Positions 15,921-23,740 of a DNA stretch of 45,978 bases are shown piece by piece. A model generated the notes under the pieces. The model saw only the letters and a program-made list of their open reading frames with translations, was not told the origin of the DNA and ran no database searches. Position numbers and translations under genes: made by a program. Positions within the stretch are counted from its first letter, which is position 1, and each line of letters opens with the position of its first letter. The stretch is from Actinomycetes bacterium (GTDB lineage: Bacteria; Actinomycetota; Actinomycetes; Mycobacteriales; Mycobacteriaceae): positions 1-45,978 of the forward strand of contig JAEYMI010000068.1 of NCBI GenBank assembly GCA_023461275.1, in the 5' to 3' direction.

Positions 15921-17180
15921 GTGGCACCCGAAGGTAGTACTCGCAAGGACACCTCCACCAAGCGCACCGGCACCACCGTTCTCATCACGGTCACCGGACC
16001 GGACAAACCGGGTGTGACATCGGTGCTGATGGGTGCACTGTCGGGACAGCGGGTCGCCCTCCTCGACGTCGAGCAGGTCGTCATCCGCGGTCGGTTGACT
16101 CTGGGTGTGCTGGTCTCGGTCGACGGCGATCCAGAGCATCTGCAAGAGGTCGTCGAGCAAGCGATGGCGTCGGTGGGTATCGACGTTCTCGTCGAGGTCG
16201 GCGCCGACCCCGGGACGAAGAAGACCTCGTCGCATGCCGTGGTCATCCTGGGTAGTCCGGTCACCGCGCGGGCATTCAGTGCGGTGGCCGCGGAACTCGC
16301 CGGTCAGGGTGGCAACATCGACTCGATACGCGGCATCGCCGACTATCCGGTGACCGGCCTCGAGTTGATGATCAGCGTGCCGCGCGACGACGTCGCGACC
16401 GATTCCGCACTCCGGAAAGGGCTGGCGGCCACGGCTTCTCGCTACGGAGTCGACATCGCGGTCGAACGCGGCGGGCTGGCGCGGCGCGCCAAGCGGCTGG
16501 TGGTCTTCGACGTCGACTCCACCCTCATCCAGGGTGAGGTCATCGAGATGCTCGCCGCGAAGGCCGGCCGAGAAGCCGAGGTCGCGGCGGTCACCGAAGC
16601 GGCGATGCGCGGCGAACTCGACTTCGCCGAATCGCTGCATCAGCGGGTGGCGGCGCTGGCCGGGCTCGACGCATCGGTGCTCGATGAAGTGGCGCAGTCG
16701 TTGGAGCTGACACCGGGTGCACGCACCACGATTCGGACCCTGCACCGGCTCGGATACCACTGCGGAGTCGTCTCCGGCGGCTTCCGGCAGGTGATCGACG
16801 GGCTGGCCCACGAGCTCGAACTCGACTTCGTGCGGGCCAACGTCCTCGAGGTCGTCGACGGCAAGCTCACCGGGCGAGTGGTCGGCGAGATCGTCGACCG
16901 GGCGGGCAAAGCGCGATCGCTGCGTGCATTCGCCGACGAGGTCGGGGTTCCGATGGAGCAGACCGTTGCCGTCGGCGACGGCGCCAACGACATCGACATG
17001 CTCAGCGTCGCCGGACTCGGCATCGCCTTCAACGCCAAGCCGGCGCTCAAAGAGGTCGCCGACGCCGCACTGACCTTCCCGTTCCTGGATTCGGTGCTGT
17101 TCATTCTCGGCGTGACCCGCGACGAGATCGAAGCCGCAGACCTCGCCGACGGGCGGTTTCACCGGGTTCCGCTGGAATGA
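15921..17180 (+). CDS. serB2: Phosphoserine phosphatase with N-terminal ACT domains (SerB2 type)
   Basis: HAD-family enzyme that removes phosphate from phosphoserine in the last step of serine synthesis. The 419-residue protein has two tandem ACT domains (about residues 16-95 and 105-180; first one begins TVLITVTGPDKPGVTSVLMGAL), then the HAD core with nucleophile motif F-D197-V-D199-S-T, the S-G-G-F-R loop, and VGDGANDIDML near residue 351. ACT domains suggest feedback by serine. The start is GTG 15921, 7 nt after ctaD. The same ctaD-serB2 order occurs in mycobacteria. Its stop overlaps the next start (ATGA), so three genes (serB2, Pth2-like, cupin) are coupled. Confidence 0.95.
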   Translation: MAPEGSTRKDTSTKRTGTTVLITVTGPDKPGVTSVLMGALSGQRVALLDVEQVVIRGRLTLGVLVSVDGDPEHLQEVVEQAMASVGIDVLVEVGADPGTKKTSSHAVVILGSPVTARAFSAVAAELAGQGGNIDSIRGIADYPVTGLELMISVPRDDVATDSALRKGLAATASRYGVDIAVERGGLARRAKRLVVFDVDSTLIQGEVIEMLAAKAGREAEVAAVTEAAMRGELDFAESLHQRVAALAGLDASVLDEVAQSLELTPGARTTIRTLHRLGYHCGVVSGGFRQVIDGLAHELELDFVRANVLEVVDGKLTGRVVGEIVDRAGKARSLRAFADEVGVPMEQTVAVGDGANDIDMLSVAGLGIAFNAKPALKEVADAALTFPFLDSVLFILGVTRDEIEAADLADGRFHRVPLE

Positions 17181-17908
17181 CCGATCACGCAGCGCTGCAC
17201 GATGATTACCGGCGGCTGCGTTCCTATGTCGGTGGTGGCACCGACCCGTCGGACCCTGCCGACGTGCAGGCGATGCAGATGGTCTTGCGCATCGAGAAGG
17301 CGGCACCGCCCGACCGCACCGATCTGCTCACCGCTGCCGCCCGTGCGGTCGCGATGCTTTGTCTCGACGATCGCAGTGGCGGCGACGGGCCGTGGTCGGT
17401 ACCGATGGACACTTGGTGCGACGCCCGCATCCGCAAGATCGCACGGCGGGCGCGAGGGGCGCATTGGGTTGCTGCGCAAGAGGTGTGGGGGGTCACCGCG
17501 ACGCAGGGTGACGCGTGCGCCCGCGCGATCGTTCCGTCGCGAATAGGCGATGTGGACCGCCGGATCTCACGACTTCAGATCGGCGGCACCGACGTCGACG
17601 GAGCCTTGCCCACCACGGCGGCGCCCGGCGTGGTGCTCTGGATCAATCCCGGCCTGGCGATGACCGTCGGGAAGTTGGCCGCACAGGTGGGGCACGCCGC
17701 GATGCTCGTCGTCGGACTGATGACCTTCGACACTGTGGTCGCGTGGCGAGATTCCCAGTGTCCGTTGAGTATTCGGGCGGCGACGAACGCTAGGTGGGAA
17801 GAGTTGCGGGCAGCCGATGCGGCCGGCACGGCGGTAGCAGTGCGTGATGCCGGTTTCACCGAGATCGCGCCGGGTTCGGTGACGGTGATCGCGGAGGTGG
17901 AGTCATGA
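17177..17908 (+). CDS. Protein with C-terminal peptidyl-tRNA hydrolase 2 (Pth2) domain
   Basis: A 243-residue protein. The C-terminal part (about 150-243) has Pth2 hallmarks: a strand (GVVLWINPGL), then M-T-V-G-K-L-A-A-Q-V-G-H-A-A-M, the catalytic K-x2-A-Q-x2-H-A pattern, and VRDAGFTEIAPGSVTVIAEV at the end, the R-D-A-G-x-T-x-I-x-P-G-S motif. Pth2 enzymes release tRNA from peptidyl-tRNA. The N-terminal 145 residues contain a helical, Arg/Asp-rich region that I do not recognise. ATG 17177 overlaps the serB2 stop (ATGA), and its own stop overlaps the cupin start. Actinobacteria normally have a Pth1, so this may be an extra hydrolase with another substrate. Confidence 0.75.
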   Translation: MTDHAALHDDYRRLRSYVGGGTDPSDPADVQAMQMVLRIEKAAPPDRTDLLTAAARAVAMLCLDDRSGGDGPWSVPMDTWCDARIRKIARRARGAHWVAAQEVWGVTATQGDACARAIVPSRIGDVDRRISRLQIGGTDVDGALPTTAAPGVVLWINPGLAMTVGKLAAQVGHAAMLVVGLMTFDTVVAWRDSQCPLSIRAATNARWEELRAADAAGTAVAVRDAGFTEIAPGSVTVIAEVES

Positions 17909-18393
17909 CAGGCGATGAGCACATGGCAAGTGACCGAAAGGTTCCCGAGTGGGTCGACAGACTCGGACTTGCGCGGCATCCGGAGGGCGGCTGGTTCGCC
18001 GAGACCTGGCGAAGTCACATCGTCCTACCCAGATCTGTTCTGCCGAAGGCGTATTCGGGTGACCGGGCGGCGGGAACGGCGATTCACTTCGTGCTGATGC
18101 CAGGGGAGGAATCGGCCTGGCACACCGTGGTCGGCGCAGAGCTCTGGTTTCACCATCGAGGTTCGCCGGTGGTCCTCGACATCGCGGGCGACGGCGACGA
18201 ACCGGGCGTCGTCGAGACGACGATCCTCGGTTCCGACATCATCGCCGGGCAAGCCCCGCAGGCACTGGTGGCCCCGGGGCACTGGCAGCGGGCACGGCCG
18301 CGCGATGACGAACCCGCACTGGTCAGTTGCGTCGTCGTACCGGGATTCGACTTTGCCGACTTCCGCCTCGAACGCGACCCTGATACGCCCTGA
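17905..18393 (+). CDS. Cupin domain protein, DUF985 family
   Basis: A 162-residue single-domain beta-barrel protein of the DUF985 (Cupin_5) type. Family marks are LGLARHPEGGWFAETWRS near the N-terminus, TAIHFVLMPGEESAWHTVVGAELWFHHRGSP in the middle and LVAPGHWQRARP toward the end. The function of the family is unknown; related structures bind sugar- or nucleotide-like ligands. It is the last gene of the overlapping serB2-Pth2-cupin set (ATGA with the upstream gene) and converges on a membrane-protein gene 2 nt away. A second in-frame ATG at 17923 is possible. Confidence 0.82.
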   Translation: MTGDEHMASDRKVPEWVDRLGLARHPEGGWFAETWRSHIVLPRSVLPKAYSGDRAAGTAIHFVLMPGEESAWHTVVGAELWFHHRGSPVVLDIAGDGDEPGVVETTILGSDIIAGQAPQALVAPGHWQRARPRDDEPALVSCVVVPGFDFADFRLERDPDTP

Positions 18394-18395
18394 GT

Positions 18396-19427
18396 TCAGG
18401 TGCGGCTGCTCACCTGGGCCGGTAGATCGGTGTCGTCGGCGAGCATGCGTCGACGGCGGTGCAGGGTCGGGTAGGTGGCAAGGAATCCGGCGACGACCAG
18501 GCCGATGATCTGCACCAGGGTCGAGCCGATCGGCATCTGAGCCGACGCCGTGCTCACGACGATCATGATGGCGAAGGTAGCTGAATACAATCCGACCAGA
18601 ACGGTGGTCACCGGTTCCACATGGTCGGCGGGGGCCGCGGTCATCAGCGTGTGCACGGTGATGACCGCGAATCCGGTGACAACCACGGCGGCGATCATCC
18701 ACTGCGGCAGCCCCAGTAGGGTGACAACGCTCATCGGGGACGAGATCATCGACGTCGCGGCGAGTACGACGACGGCGGCCATGGACGGGAAACCGAGAGC
18801 GGCGAAGAGATTGGTCCAGCGCGTGTGACCCAGCACGGTGTGCGGGTCAATCGACGGACGTACCGCAGCGATGATCGCGAAGAACACCGCGTGGCAGGTG
18901 GCCAGCCAGCACAGATCGATCATCGGCCACGAACCGACGAACTCCACCAGTGGTGAGCCGAGGTTGTAGGTCCACCACGACAGGTGATCGAGATGACCTT
19001 GGATCACGTAAGGCGCCTCGAGGGCGATCATGGCCAGCCCGCCGACCGCCGCGGCATTGAGCGGTCGGGCTACGCGGAGCGCTTCGATGATCTTGTACCC
19101 GACGAACAGCATCGTCGGGTAGTAGATGACGACGTACAGGGGGAGCGCGGGGGTGGAATCGGGTACCAGCGGCAGGGCGGCCGGGTTGAGCATGATCTGG
19201 AACGTGCCGCGGTGATAGATCTTCAGGATCATCATGCCGATGACCTCGAGCATCATCCCGTAGATGCCTGCGGTGATCATCAGCACGCCGTAGATCCGGC
19301 GACCGCGGCGCCATTTGATGGCGGAGTAGACCGCTGCAATGACGAACATGGCCAGGATGACGGCACCGACGATGTCGGTCTGCCATGGCAGATCGAAAGG
19401 ATTGGTCAACTCGACGACGTCGGTCAT
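18396..19427 (-). CDS. Multi-pass membrane protein of unknown function
   Basis: A 343-residue protein with about eight to nine hydrophobic segments spread along its length, and a short hydrophilic C-terminus (RRRRMLADDTDLPAQVSSRT). Features visible in it are LEVIGMMILKIYHRGTF, YVVIYYPTMLFVGYKIIEA and a His-rich loop (QGHLDHLSWWTYN). I do not recognise the family; the layout recalls membrane enzymes with intramembrane histidines, but that is only an impression. The start is ATG 19427. It converges with the cupin gene and is followed upstream (same strand) by the GAP-family gene. Confidence 0.7.
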   Translation of the reverse strand: MTDVVELTNPFDLPWQTDIVGAVILAMFVIAAVYSAIKWRRGRRIYGVLMITAGIYGMMLEVIGMMILKIYHRGTFQIMLNPAALPLVPDSTPALPLYVVIYYPTMLFVGYKIIEALRVARPLNAAAVGGLAMIALEAPYVIQGHLDHLSWWTYNLGSPLVEFVGSWPMIDLCWLATCHAVFFAIIAAVRPSIDPHTVLGHTRWTNLFAALGFPSMAAVVVLAATSMISSPMSVVTLLGLPQWMIAAVVVTGFAVITVHTLMTAAPADHVEPVTTVLVGLYSATFAIMIVVSTASAQMPIGSTLVQIIGLVVAGFLATYPTLHRRRRMLADDTDLPAQVSSRT

Positions 19428-19521
19428 GCTTCTCTTTGCCCCCCGGCGAGCGGATATGGCGCCGCTCCCACCTGGCTAGAGATCGTACACCGCGGTTTGA
19501 CATCGGCGGTGCTGTTCGGCT

Positions 19522-20238
19522 CTAGGTCCACCCCAGATCTTGGATGGCCGTCGCGGCGAGGAAGAATCCGGCGATTCCGATGATCCACAGTGTGGTGCTG
19601 CGCGCGTGATCGGTCAGCCAGGTGTCGAGTCGTTGCAGGGGTGATTCGACCAGGGATTTCGCCAAGAACCGTGCGGCGGTGAGCGCGAGAGCGGGGGCGA
19701 TCATGACGATGCAATATCCGGCGAGAACCGTTGCGGCTGATGGCCATCCGGTGGTCTGGGTGGTGATGATGCCGGTCGCGACGATATACGGCAGCATCGA
19801 TGCCACCTCGACCATGACCGCGGTGATGGCCAGACCGATCAGTGCCGCAGGCGCACCGTCGGACATGGCGCGCTCCCGCCAGCGATGCATGCGTCCGGTG
19901 GCAGCGGCACGAGTGGCCGCACGTTCTCGTGCCGCTTTGGTGTCCAGGACGAAACTCAGCGTCAGCAGGACACCGCCGACGATGAGTTGCGCGATCAGCG
20001 CGGCCGGCGTGTCGAGCAGGCCGGCGATGCTGGTGAGCGCGAGGCTTCCGCCGGCCATCAGGATGATGCCGATCACGTAGTAGGCGGCGGCGACGGTGGC
20101 GAGGTACAGCACGATACGGGCCGGTCGGACGGCGCCGGGAGACATCAGCAGCCACACGGGCACCAGGAGGGTGCCGAAGCTCAGCGAGTCGGTCAACGCG
20201 AGTAAGAGCAGGGCGGCGGCGGATTCGAGAGGAATCAC
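19522..20238 (-). CDS. GAP (Sap)-family membrane protein
   Basis: A 238-residue protein with six predicted membrane segments. The start IPLESAAALLLLALTDSLSFGTLLVPVWLL and the central basic loop (KAARERAATRAAATGRMHRWRERAMSDGAP) fit the GAP/Sap family, whose mycobacterial members take part in glycolipid (GPL, sulfolipid) export and which are distantly related to LysE-type exporters. The start is GTG 20238 with AAGGAT 7-8 nt upstream. It is divergent from a TetR regulator across a palindrome-rich gap, which suggests that this regulator controls it. Confidence 0.75.
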   Translation of the reverse strand: MIPLESAAALLLLALTDSLSFGTLLVPVWLLMSPGAVRPARIVLYLATVAAAYYVIGIILMAGGSLALTSIAGLLDTPAALIAQLIVGGVLLTLSFVLDTKAARERAATRAAATGRMHRWRERAMSDGAPAALIGLAITAVMVEVASMLPYIVATGIITTQTTGWPSAATVLAGYCIVMIAPALALTAARFLAKSLVESPLQRLDTWLTDHARSTTLWIIGIAGFFLAATAIQDLGWT

Positions 20239-20264
20239 TGATGATCCTTAGGTGTAGCCATGAG

Positions 20265-20310
20265 GTTGATACGGTCGTACTAGTGGCCAAGCTAGCACGA
20301 TCGTATCAAC
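20265..20310. promoter_or_regulatory. Candidate TetR operator: 14-bp imperfect inverted repeat
   Basis: The arms GTTGATACGGTCGT (20265-20278) and ACGATCGTATCAAC (20297-20310) are complementary at 13 of 14 positions and flank an 18-bp centre with CTAG motifs. A further half-site ATATCAAC follows at 20318-20325. It lies between the divergent GAP-family and TetR genes, the usual place for an autoregulated TetR operator. Assignment is by position and symmetry only. Confidence 0.65.
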
Positions 20311-20375
20311 TCGGGCCATATCAACTCCGGCGTCGGCAGCGCAGACGGTACGACGGAATGCAGGTAGGAGAGGTC

Positions 20376-20984
20376 ATGGCATTCGTTCCTCGCGACGAAC
20401 GCAGAGCGCGACTCGCGGAGGCGACGTGGCGCGTCATCACCGAACGCGGCATCAGCGCTGTGTCGGTGCGGACAGTGGCGGGTGAGGCCGGAATGGCAGT
20501 CGGCTCACTTCGGCACCTGTTCTCGACTCAGCGGGAGCTGTTGGAGTTCTCCGCCGAACTCATGGTCGAGCGAGCCACCCGACGGGTCGAGGCGATCACA
20601 CCGAGCGACGACGTCGTGGCCTATGCGATGACGGTGATCCGCGAGTTGATTCCCCTCGCCCCGGATAGCCGGCGCGAGTTCGAGATCAATATCGCCCTGA
20701 TCGCCGAGACGCCCGCGAATCCGGGCCTCGCTGAGATCCGGAACCGCACGCACGAGCTCCTCGTCGACCTCTTCGGGAGGATCGTGGTGATGCTGCATGG
20801 CGGGCAGGCCCCGACCGATGACGATCAGCCGGACATCGCTCATCAGCGAGAATCACAGCGACTACTCGCACTTGTCGATGGGCTCGGGTTGCACCTACTC
20901 CACCAATCGCCCGACGCTGACGCCTCCTGGGCAACCGACATCATCCGCACTGAACTCGTGCGTATTCATCATGCGAGCCGCTGA
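20376..20984 (+). CDS. TetR/AcrR-family transcriptional regulator
   Basis: A 202-residue one-component repressor. The N-terminal helix-turn-helix is visible in RARLAEATWRVITERGISAVSVRTVAGEAGMAVGSLRHLFSTQRELLEFSAELM (residues 9-62); the rest is the variable ligand-binding domain. ATG 20376 is chosen because AGGAG (20366-20370) lies 5 nt upstream and the HTH then begins at the normal distance; a longer frame starting at 20241 runs through the operator-like palindrome. It probably represses itself and the divergent membrane-protein gene(s). The ligand cannot be inferred. Confidence 0.88.
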   Translation: MAFVPRDERRARLAEATWRVITERGISAVSVRTVAGEAGMAVGSLRHLFSTQRELLEFSAELMVERATRRVEAITPSDDVVAYAMTVIRELIPLAPDSRREFEINIALIAETPANPGLAEIRNRTHELLVDLFGRIVVMLHGGQAPTDDDQPDIAHQRESQRLLALVDGLGLHLLHQSPDADASWATDIIRTELVRIHHASR

Positions 20985-20989
20985 GGCGC

Positions 20990-22015
20990 TCAGGAGCCGA
21001 CGAGTGACTCCGAATCGTCGATGCCGGCGTGCTGCGGGGCCAGGTGCTCGAAGGTGCCCAGCCACACCCGACGATCCGGTGCGAACGACGCGACGATCAG
21101 TTCGTCGGCATGCGCGTGGTCGGCGAACCACGACAGATGGTCGCGTACTGCCGACGGTGTGCCCACCCCGGCGTAGCGCATCATCTCGTCGATCTGCCGA
21201 CCTTGCGGCATCGAGAGGATCGCGTCGGCTTCGTCGTCTGTGAAGGTGCGGCCGCGACCGAAGAGTGCCCTCACGCGTTGCCGTTTCGCCCGCAGTAGCT
21301 GATCGGCGGCGACCGCTTCGTCGGGATCGATGATCGCTGCGACACCGGCGATGACGTACGGCTCGGCCAGCTGCTCGGATGGTCGGAACTCGCGCCGGTA
21401 CAACGCGACGGCGTCGTGGAGCGCGGCCGGCGCGAAATGCGATGCGAATGCGTAGGGCAGGCCGAGTGCGGCGGCCACCTGCGCTCCGAACAGCGAGGAG
21501 CCCAGGATGTAGAGCGGGACGTGCGTACCCTCGCCGGGAATGGCACGCACACCGGCGACCCGTGACTGATCACCGAGGTAGGCCTGCAGATCGAGCACGT
21601 CGCTGGGGAAGCGGTCGGCGTCGGCGATGGTGCGGCCCAACGCGGCAAACGTCTGCTGGTCGCCGCCCGGTGCCCGACCCAGTCCGAGGTCGATACGGCC
21701 GGGGTGCAGCGAGGCCAGCGTGCCGAACTGTTCGGCGATGGTCAGCGGCGAATGGTTCGGCAACATCACACCGCCGGAACCGAGTCGGATGGTCGACGTG
21801 TGGGCGGCGACGTGGGCGATCAACACCGCCGGCGCGGCCGACGAGATCGTCGGGATGTTGTGATGCTCGGCGTACCAGATCCGCCGATAACCCCACCGCT
21901 CGGCGCGCTGAGCGAGGTCGACGCTGGCCGCGTAACTGTCGGTGACGGTCTCGCCTGCGCCGACGGACGCGAGATCAAGGATGGAGAGCGGAACAGACGG
22001 ACTGCGAACAGACAT
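20990..22015 (-). CDS. LLM-class (luciferase-like) flavin-dependent oxidoreductase
   Basis: A 341-residue TIM-barrel monooxygenase of the bacterial luciferase-like superfamily. Recognisable segments are SVPLSILDLASVGAG at the start, AERWGYRRIWYAEHHNIPTISSAAPAVLIAHVAAHTSTIRLGSGGVMLPNHSPLTIAEQFGTLASLHPGRIDLGLGRAPG (residues about 38-118), which is highly typical of the single-component group, and LYILGSSLFGAQVAAALGLPYAFASHF. These proteins use FMNH2 or F420; the substrate is unknown. It converges with the TetR gene (5 nt apart) and is divergent from the ABC ATPase gene. Confidence 0.88.
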   Translation of the reverse strand: MSVRSPSVPLSILDLASVGAGETVTDSYAASVDLAQRAERWGYRRIWYAEHHNIPTISSAAPAVLIAHVAAHTSTIRLGSGGVMLPNHSPLTIAEQFGTLASLHPGRIDLGLGRAPGGDQQTFAALGRTIADADRFPSDVLDLQAYLGDQSRVAGVRAIPGEGTHVPLYILGSSLFGAQVAAALGLPYAFASHFAPAALHDAVALYRREFRPSEQLAEPYVIAGVAAIIDPDEAVAADQLLRAKRQRVRALFGRGRTFTDDEADAILSMPQGRQIDEMMRYAGVGTPSAVRDHLSWFADHAHADELIVASFAPDRRVWLGTFEHLAPQHAGIDDSESLVGS

Positions 22016-22080
22016 ACTCCGACCAAGGTGTTGAGCGTGGGCGATATTCCCCGCCGCGGTTGGTAGGGCACCATAGAGGC

Positions 22081-22923
22081 GTGACCGCGCCCTCGGATCC
22101 CGACCTGCTCATCGACTTCCGCGACGTAGCCCTGGTGCGTAACGGCACCACGCTGGTCGGCCCGGTCAACTGGCAGGTGGAGCTCGACGAGCGATGGGTG
22201 ATCATCGGTCCCAACGGTGCAGGCAAGACGAGCCTGGTGCGGATGGCCGCCGCCGAACTGCATCCGACGACAGGAACGGCGTTCGTACTCAACGAACAGT
22301 TGGGGCACACCGAGATTCGGGAGTTGACCACCCGGATCGGCGTGACGAGTCCGGCACTGGCCGCCCGCATCCCGGCCGAGGAGATCGTCAGCGACGTGGT
22401 GATCTCGGCCGGCTATTCGGTGCTCGGCCGATGGCGTGAGGCCTATGACCAATCCGATCGCGCGCAGGCCGTCGAATCGTTGGAATCGATGGGTGCCGAG
22501 CATCTGGCGGACCGTCGGTTCGGCACGCTGTCCGAAGGCGAACGCAAGCGGGTGATGATCGCGCGGGCCCTGATGACCGACCCGGAACTGCTGGTGCTCG
22601 ACGAGCCCGCCGCGGGACTCGACCTCGGTGGCCGCGAAGAGCTCGTGGCACGGCTCGGCCAGCTCGCCGCCGACCCCGACGCACCGGCCACCATCCTCAT
22701 CACGCACCATGTCGAGGAGATCCCGGAAGGGTTCACCCACGCGATGCTGCTGGCCGAGGGGCAGGTGGTGGCGCAGGGATTGCTGGATCAGGTGTTGACC
22801 GAGAAGAACCTGTCGACGGCGTTTCGCCAGCAGATCGCCCTCGACAAGACCGACGGCCGGTACTTCGCCCGCCGGTCGCGCAGAGCAGGAGGACATCGAC
22901 GTGCCGACAGCGGAGCAACCTGA
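22081..22923 (+). CDS. ABC-type ATPase without a visible permease partner
   Basis: A 280-residue ABC ATP-binding protein. Walker A is G43-P-N-G-A-G-K-T50, the signature is L-S-E-G-E-R-K-R, and Walker B is LLVLDEPAAGLD, followed by the switch histidine in ITHHVEE. It corresponds by position to mycobacterial Rv3041c. No transmembrane permease gene is adjacent, so its partner is unknown; similar single ATPases are annotated as molybdate- or YlmA-like. GTG 22081 is chosen because the conserved start VTAPSD begins there; a TTG at 22060 is in frame. No good Shine-Dalgarno site is seen, so the message may be leaderless. It overlaps the NUDIX gene by 23 nt. Confidence 0.87.
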   Translation: MTAPSDPDLLIDFRDVALVRNGTTLVGPVNWQVELDERWVIIGPNGAGKTSLVRMAAAELHPTTGTAFVLNEQLGHTEIRELTTRIGVTSPALAARIPAEEIVSDVVISAGYSVLGRWREAYDQSDRAQAVESLESMGAEHLADRRFGTLSEGERKRVMIARALMTDPELLVLDEPAAGLDLGGREELVARLGQLAADPDAPATILITHHVEEIPEGFTHAMLLAEGQVVAQGLLDQVLTEKNLSTAFRQQIALDKTDGRYFARRSRRAGGHRRADSGAT

Positions 22924-23734
22924 CACTGATCAACCTGCGACGCCCACGCCGCTGCGGGACGCCGCCACCGTTGTGTTGGTGCGTGATTCGCCCAACGGCA
23001 TCGAGGTGTTCCTGCAGCGCCGGGTGAAGCAGATGGCCTTCGCCGGCGGCATGACGGTCTTCCCCGGCGGCGGCGTCGATCCGCGCGACGCCGATGCCTC
23101 GCTCGACTGGACCGGGCCGCAACCTCAGTGGTGGGCAGGACAATTCGCGACCGACTCCGACGTCGCGCAGGCCCTGGTGTGTGCGGCGGTGCGAGAGACG
23201 TTCGAGGAGTGCGGAGTCCTGTTGGCCACCGATGCCGACGGCGTTTTCGCAGACCCGGCCGCGCTCGGCGACGACCGCACCAGGCTGGTGGACAAGTCGA
23301 TCTCCTTCGCCGAGTTCCTCCGCACGCGCGGTTTGACCTTGCGTGCGGATCTGCTTGCGCCGCTGGCGCATTGGATCACCCCGAAGAACGAGAAGCGTCG
23401 CTACGACACCAGGTTCTTCGTGGCCTCGATGCCTGATGGGCAGGTCGCCGACGACGACACCACCGAGGCGGAGGTGGCGCAGTGGATGACTGCCGCACAG
23501 GCCCTGGAATTGTGGACATCGGGCAAGCACTTCCTGTTGCCGCCGACGTGGTCACAGCTCGACGAGATCAGCCGCCACCGCACGGTGGCCGAACTGATGG
23601 CCGTCACGCGGACGGTCACGCCGATCGAACCCGAGGTGAGTGTCGGGGCCGGTCTGCGGGGTCTGTTCTTCCCCGACGCCGAACGGTACTTTGCCGGGCT
23701 GGGGGAGCACGCGATTCCAGACATCACGCGATAG
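22901..23734 (+). CDS. NUDIX hydrolase family protein
   Basis: A 277-residue protein with an N-terminal NUDIX-type domain. FAGGMTVFPGGGVDPRDAD begins the domain, and AAVRETFEECGVLL carries the R-E-x2-E-E-x-G core of the Nudix box; an insertion of about 40 residues separates it from the G-G-G-V-D start. This split form is known in the NUDT7/NUDT19-like group, some of which act on CoA derivatives, so a CoA-related substrate is possible but unproven. GTG 22901 has AGGAGG (22887-22892) 8 nt upstream and overlaps the end of the ABC gene. It corresponds by position to Rv3040c. Confidence 0.85.
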   Translation: MPTAEQPDTDQPATPTPLRDAATVVLVRDSPNGIEVFLQRRVKQMAFAGGMTVFPGGGVDPRDADASLDWTGPQPQWWAGQFATDSDVAQALVCAAVRETFEECGVLLATDADGVFADPAALGDDRTRLVDKSISFAEFLRTRGLTLRADLLAPLAHWITPKNEKRRYDTRFFVASMPDGQVADDDTTEAEVAQWMTAAQALELWTSGKHFLLPPTWSQLDEISRHRTVAELMAVTRTVTPIEPEVSVGAGLRGLFFPDAERYFAGLGEHAIPDITR

Positions 23735-23740
23735 CGCAGC

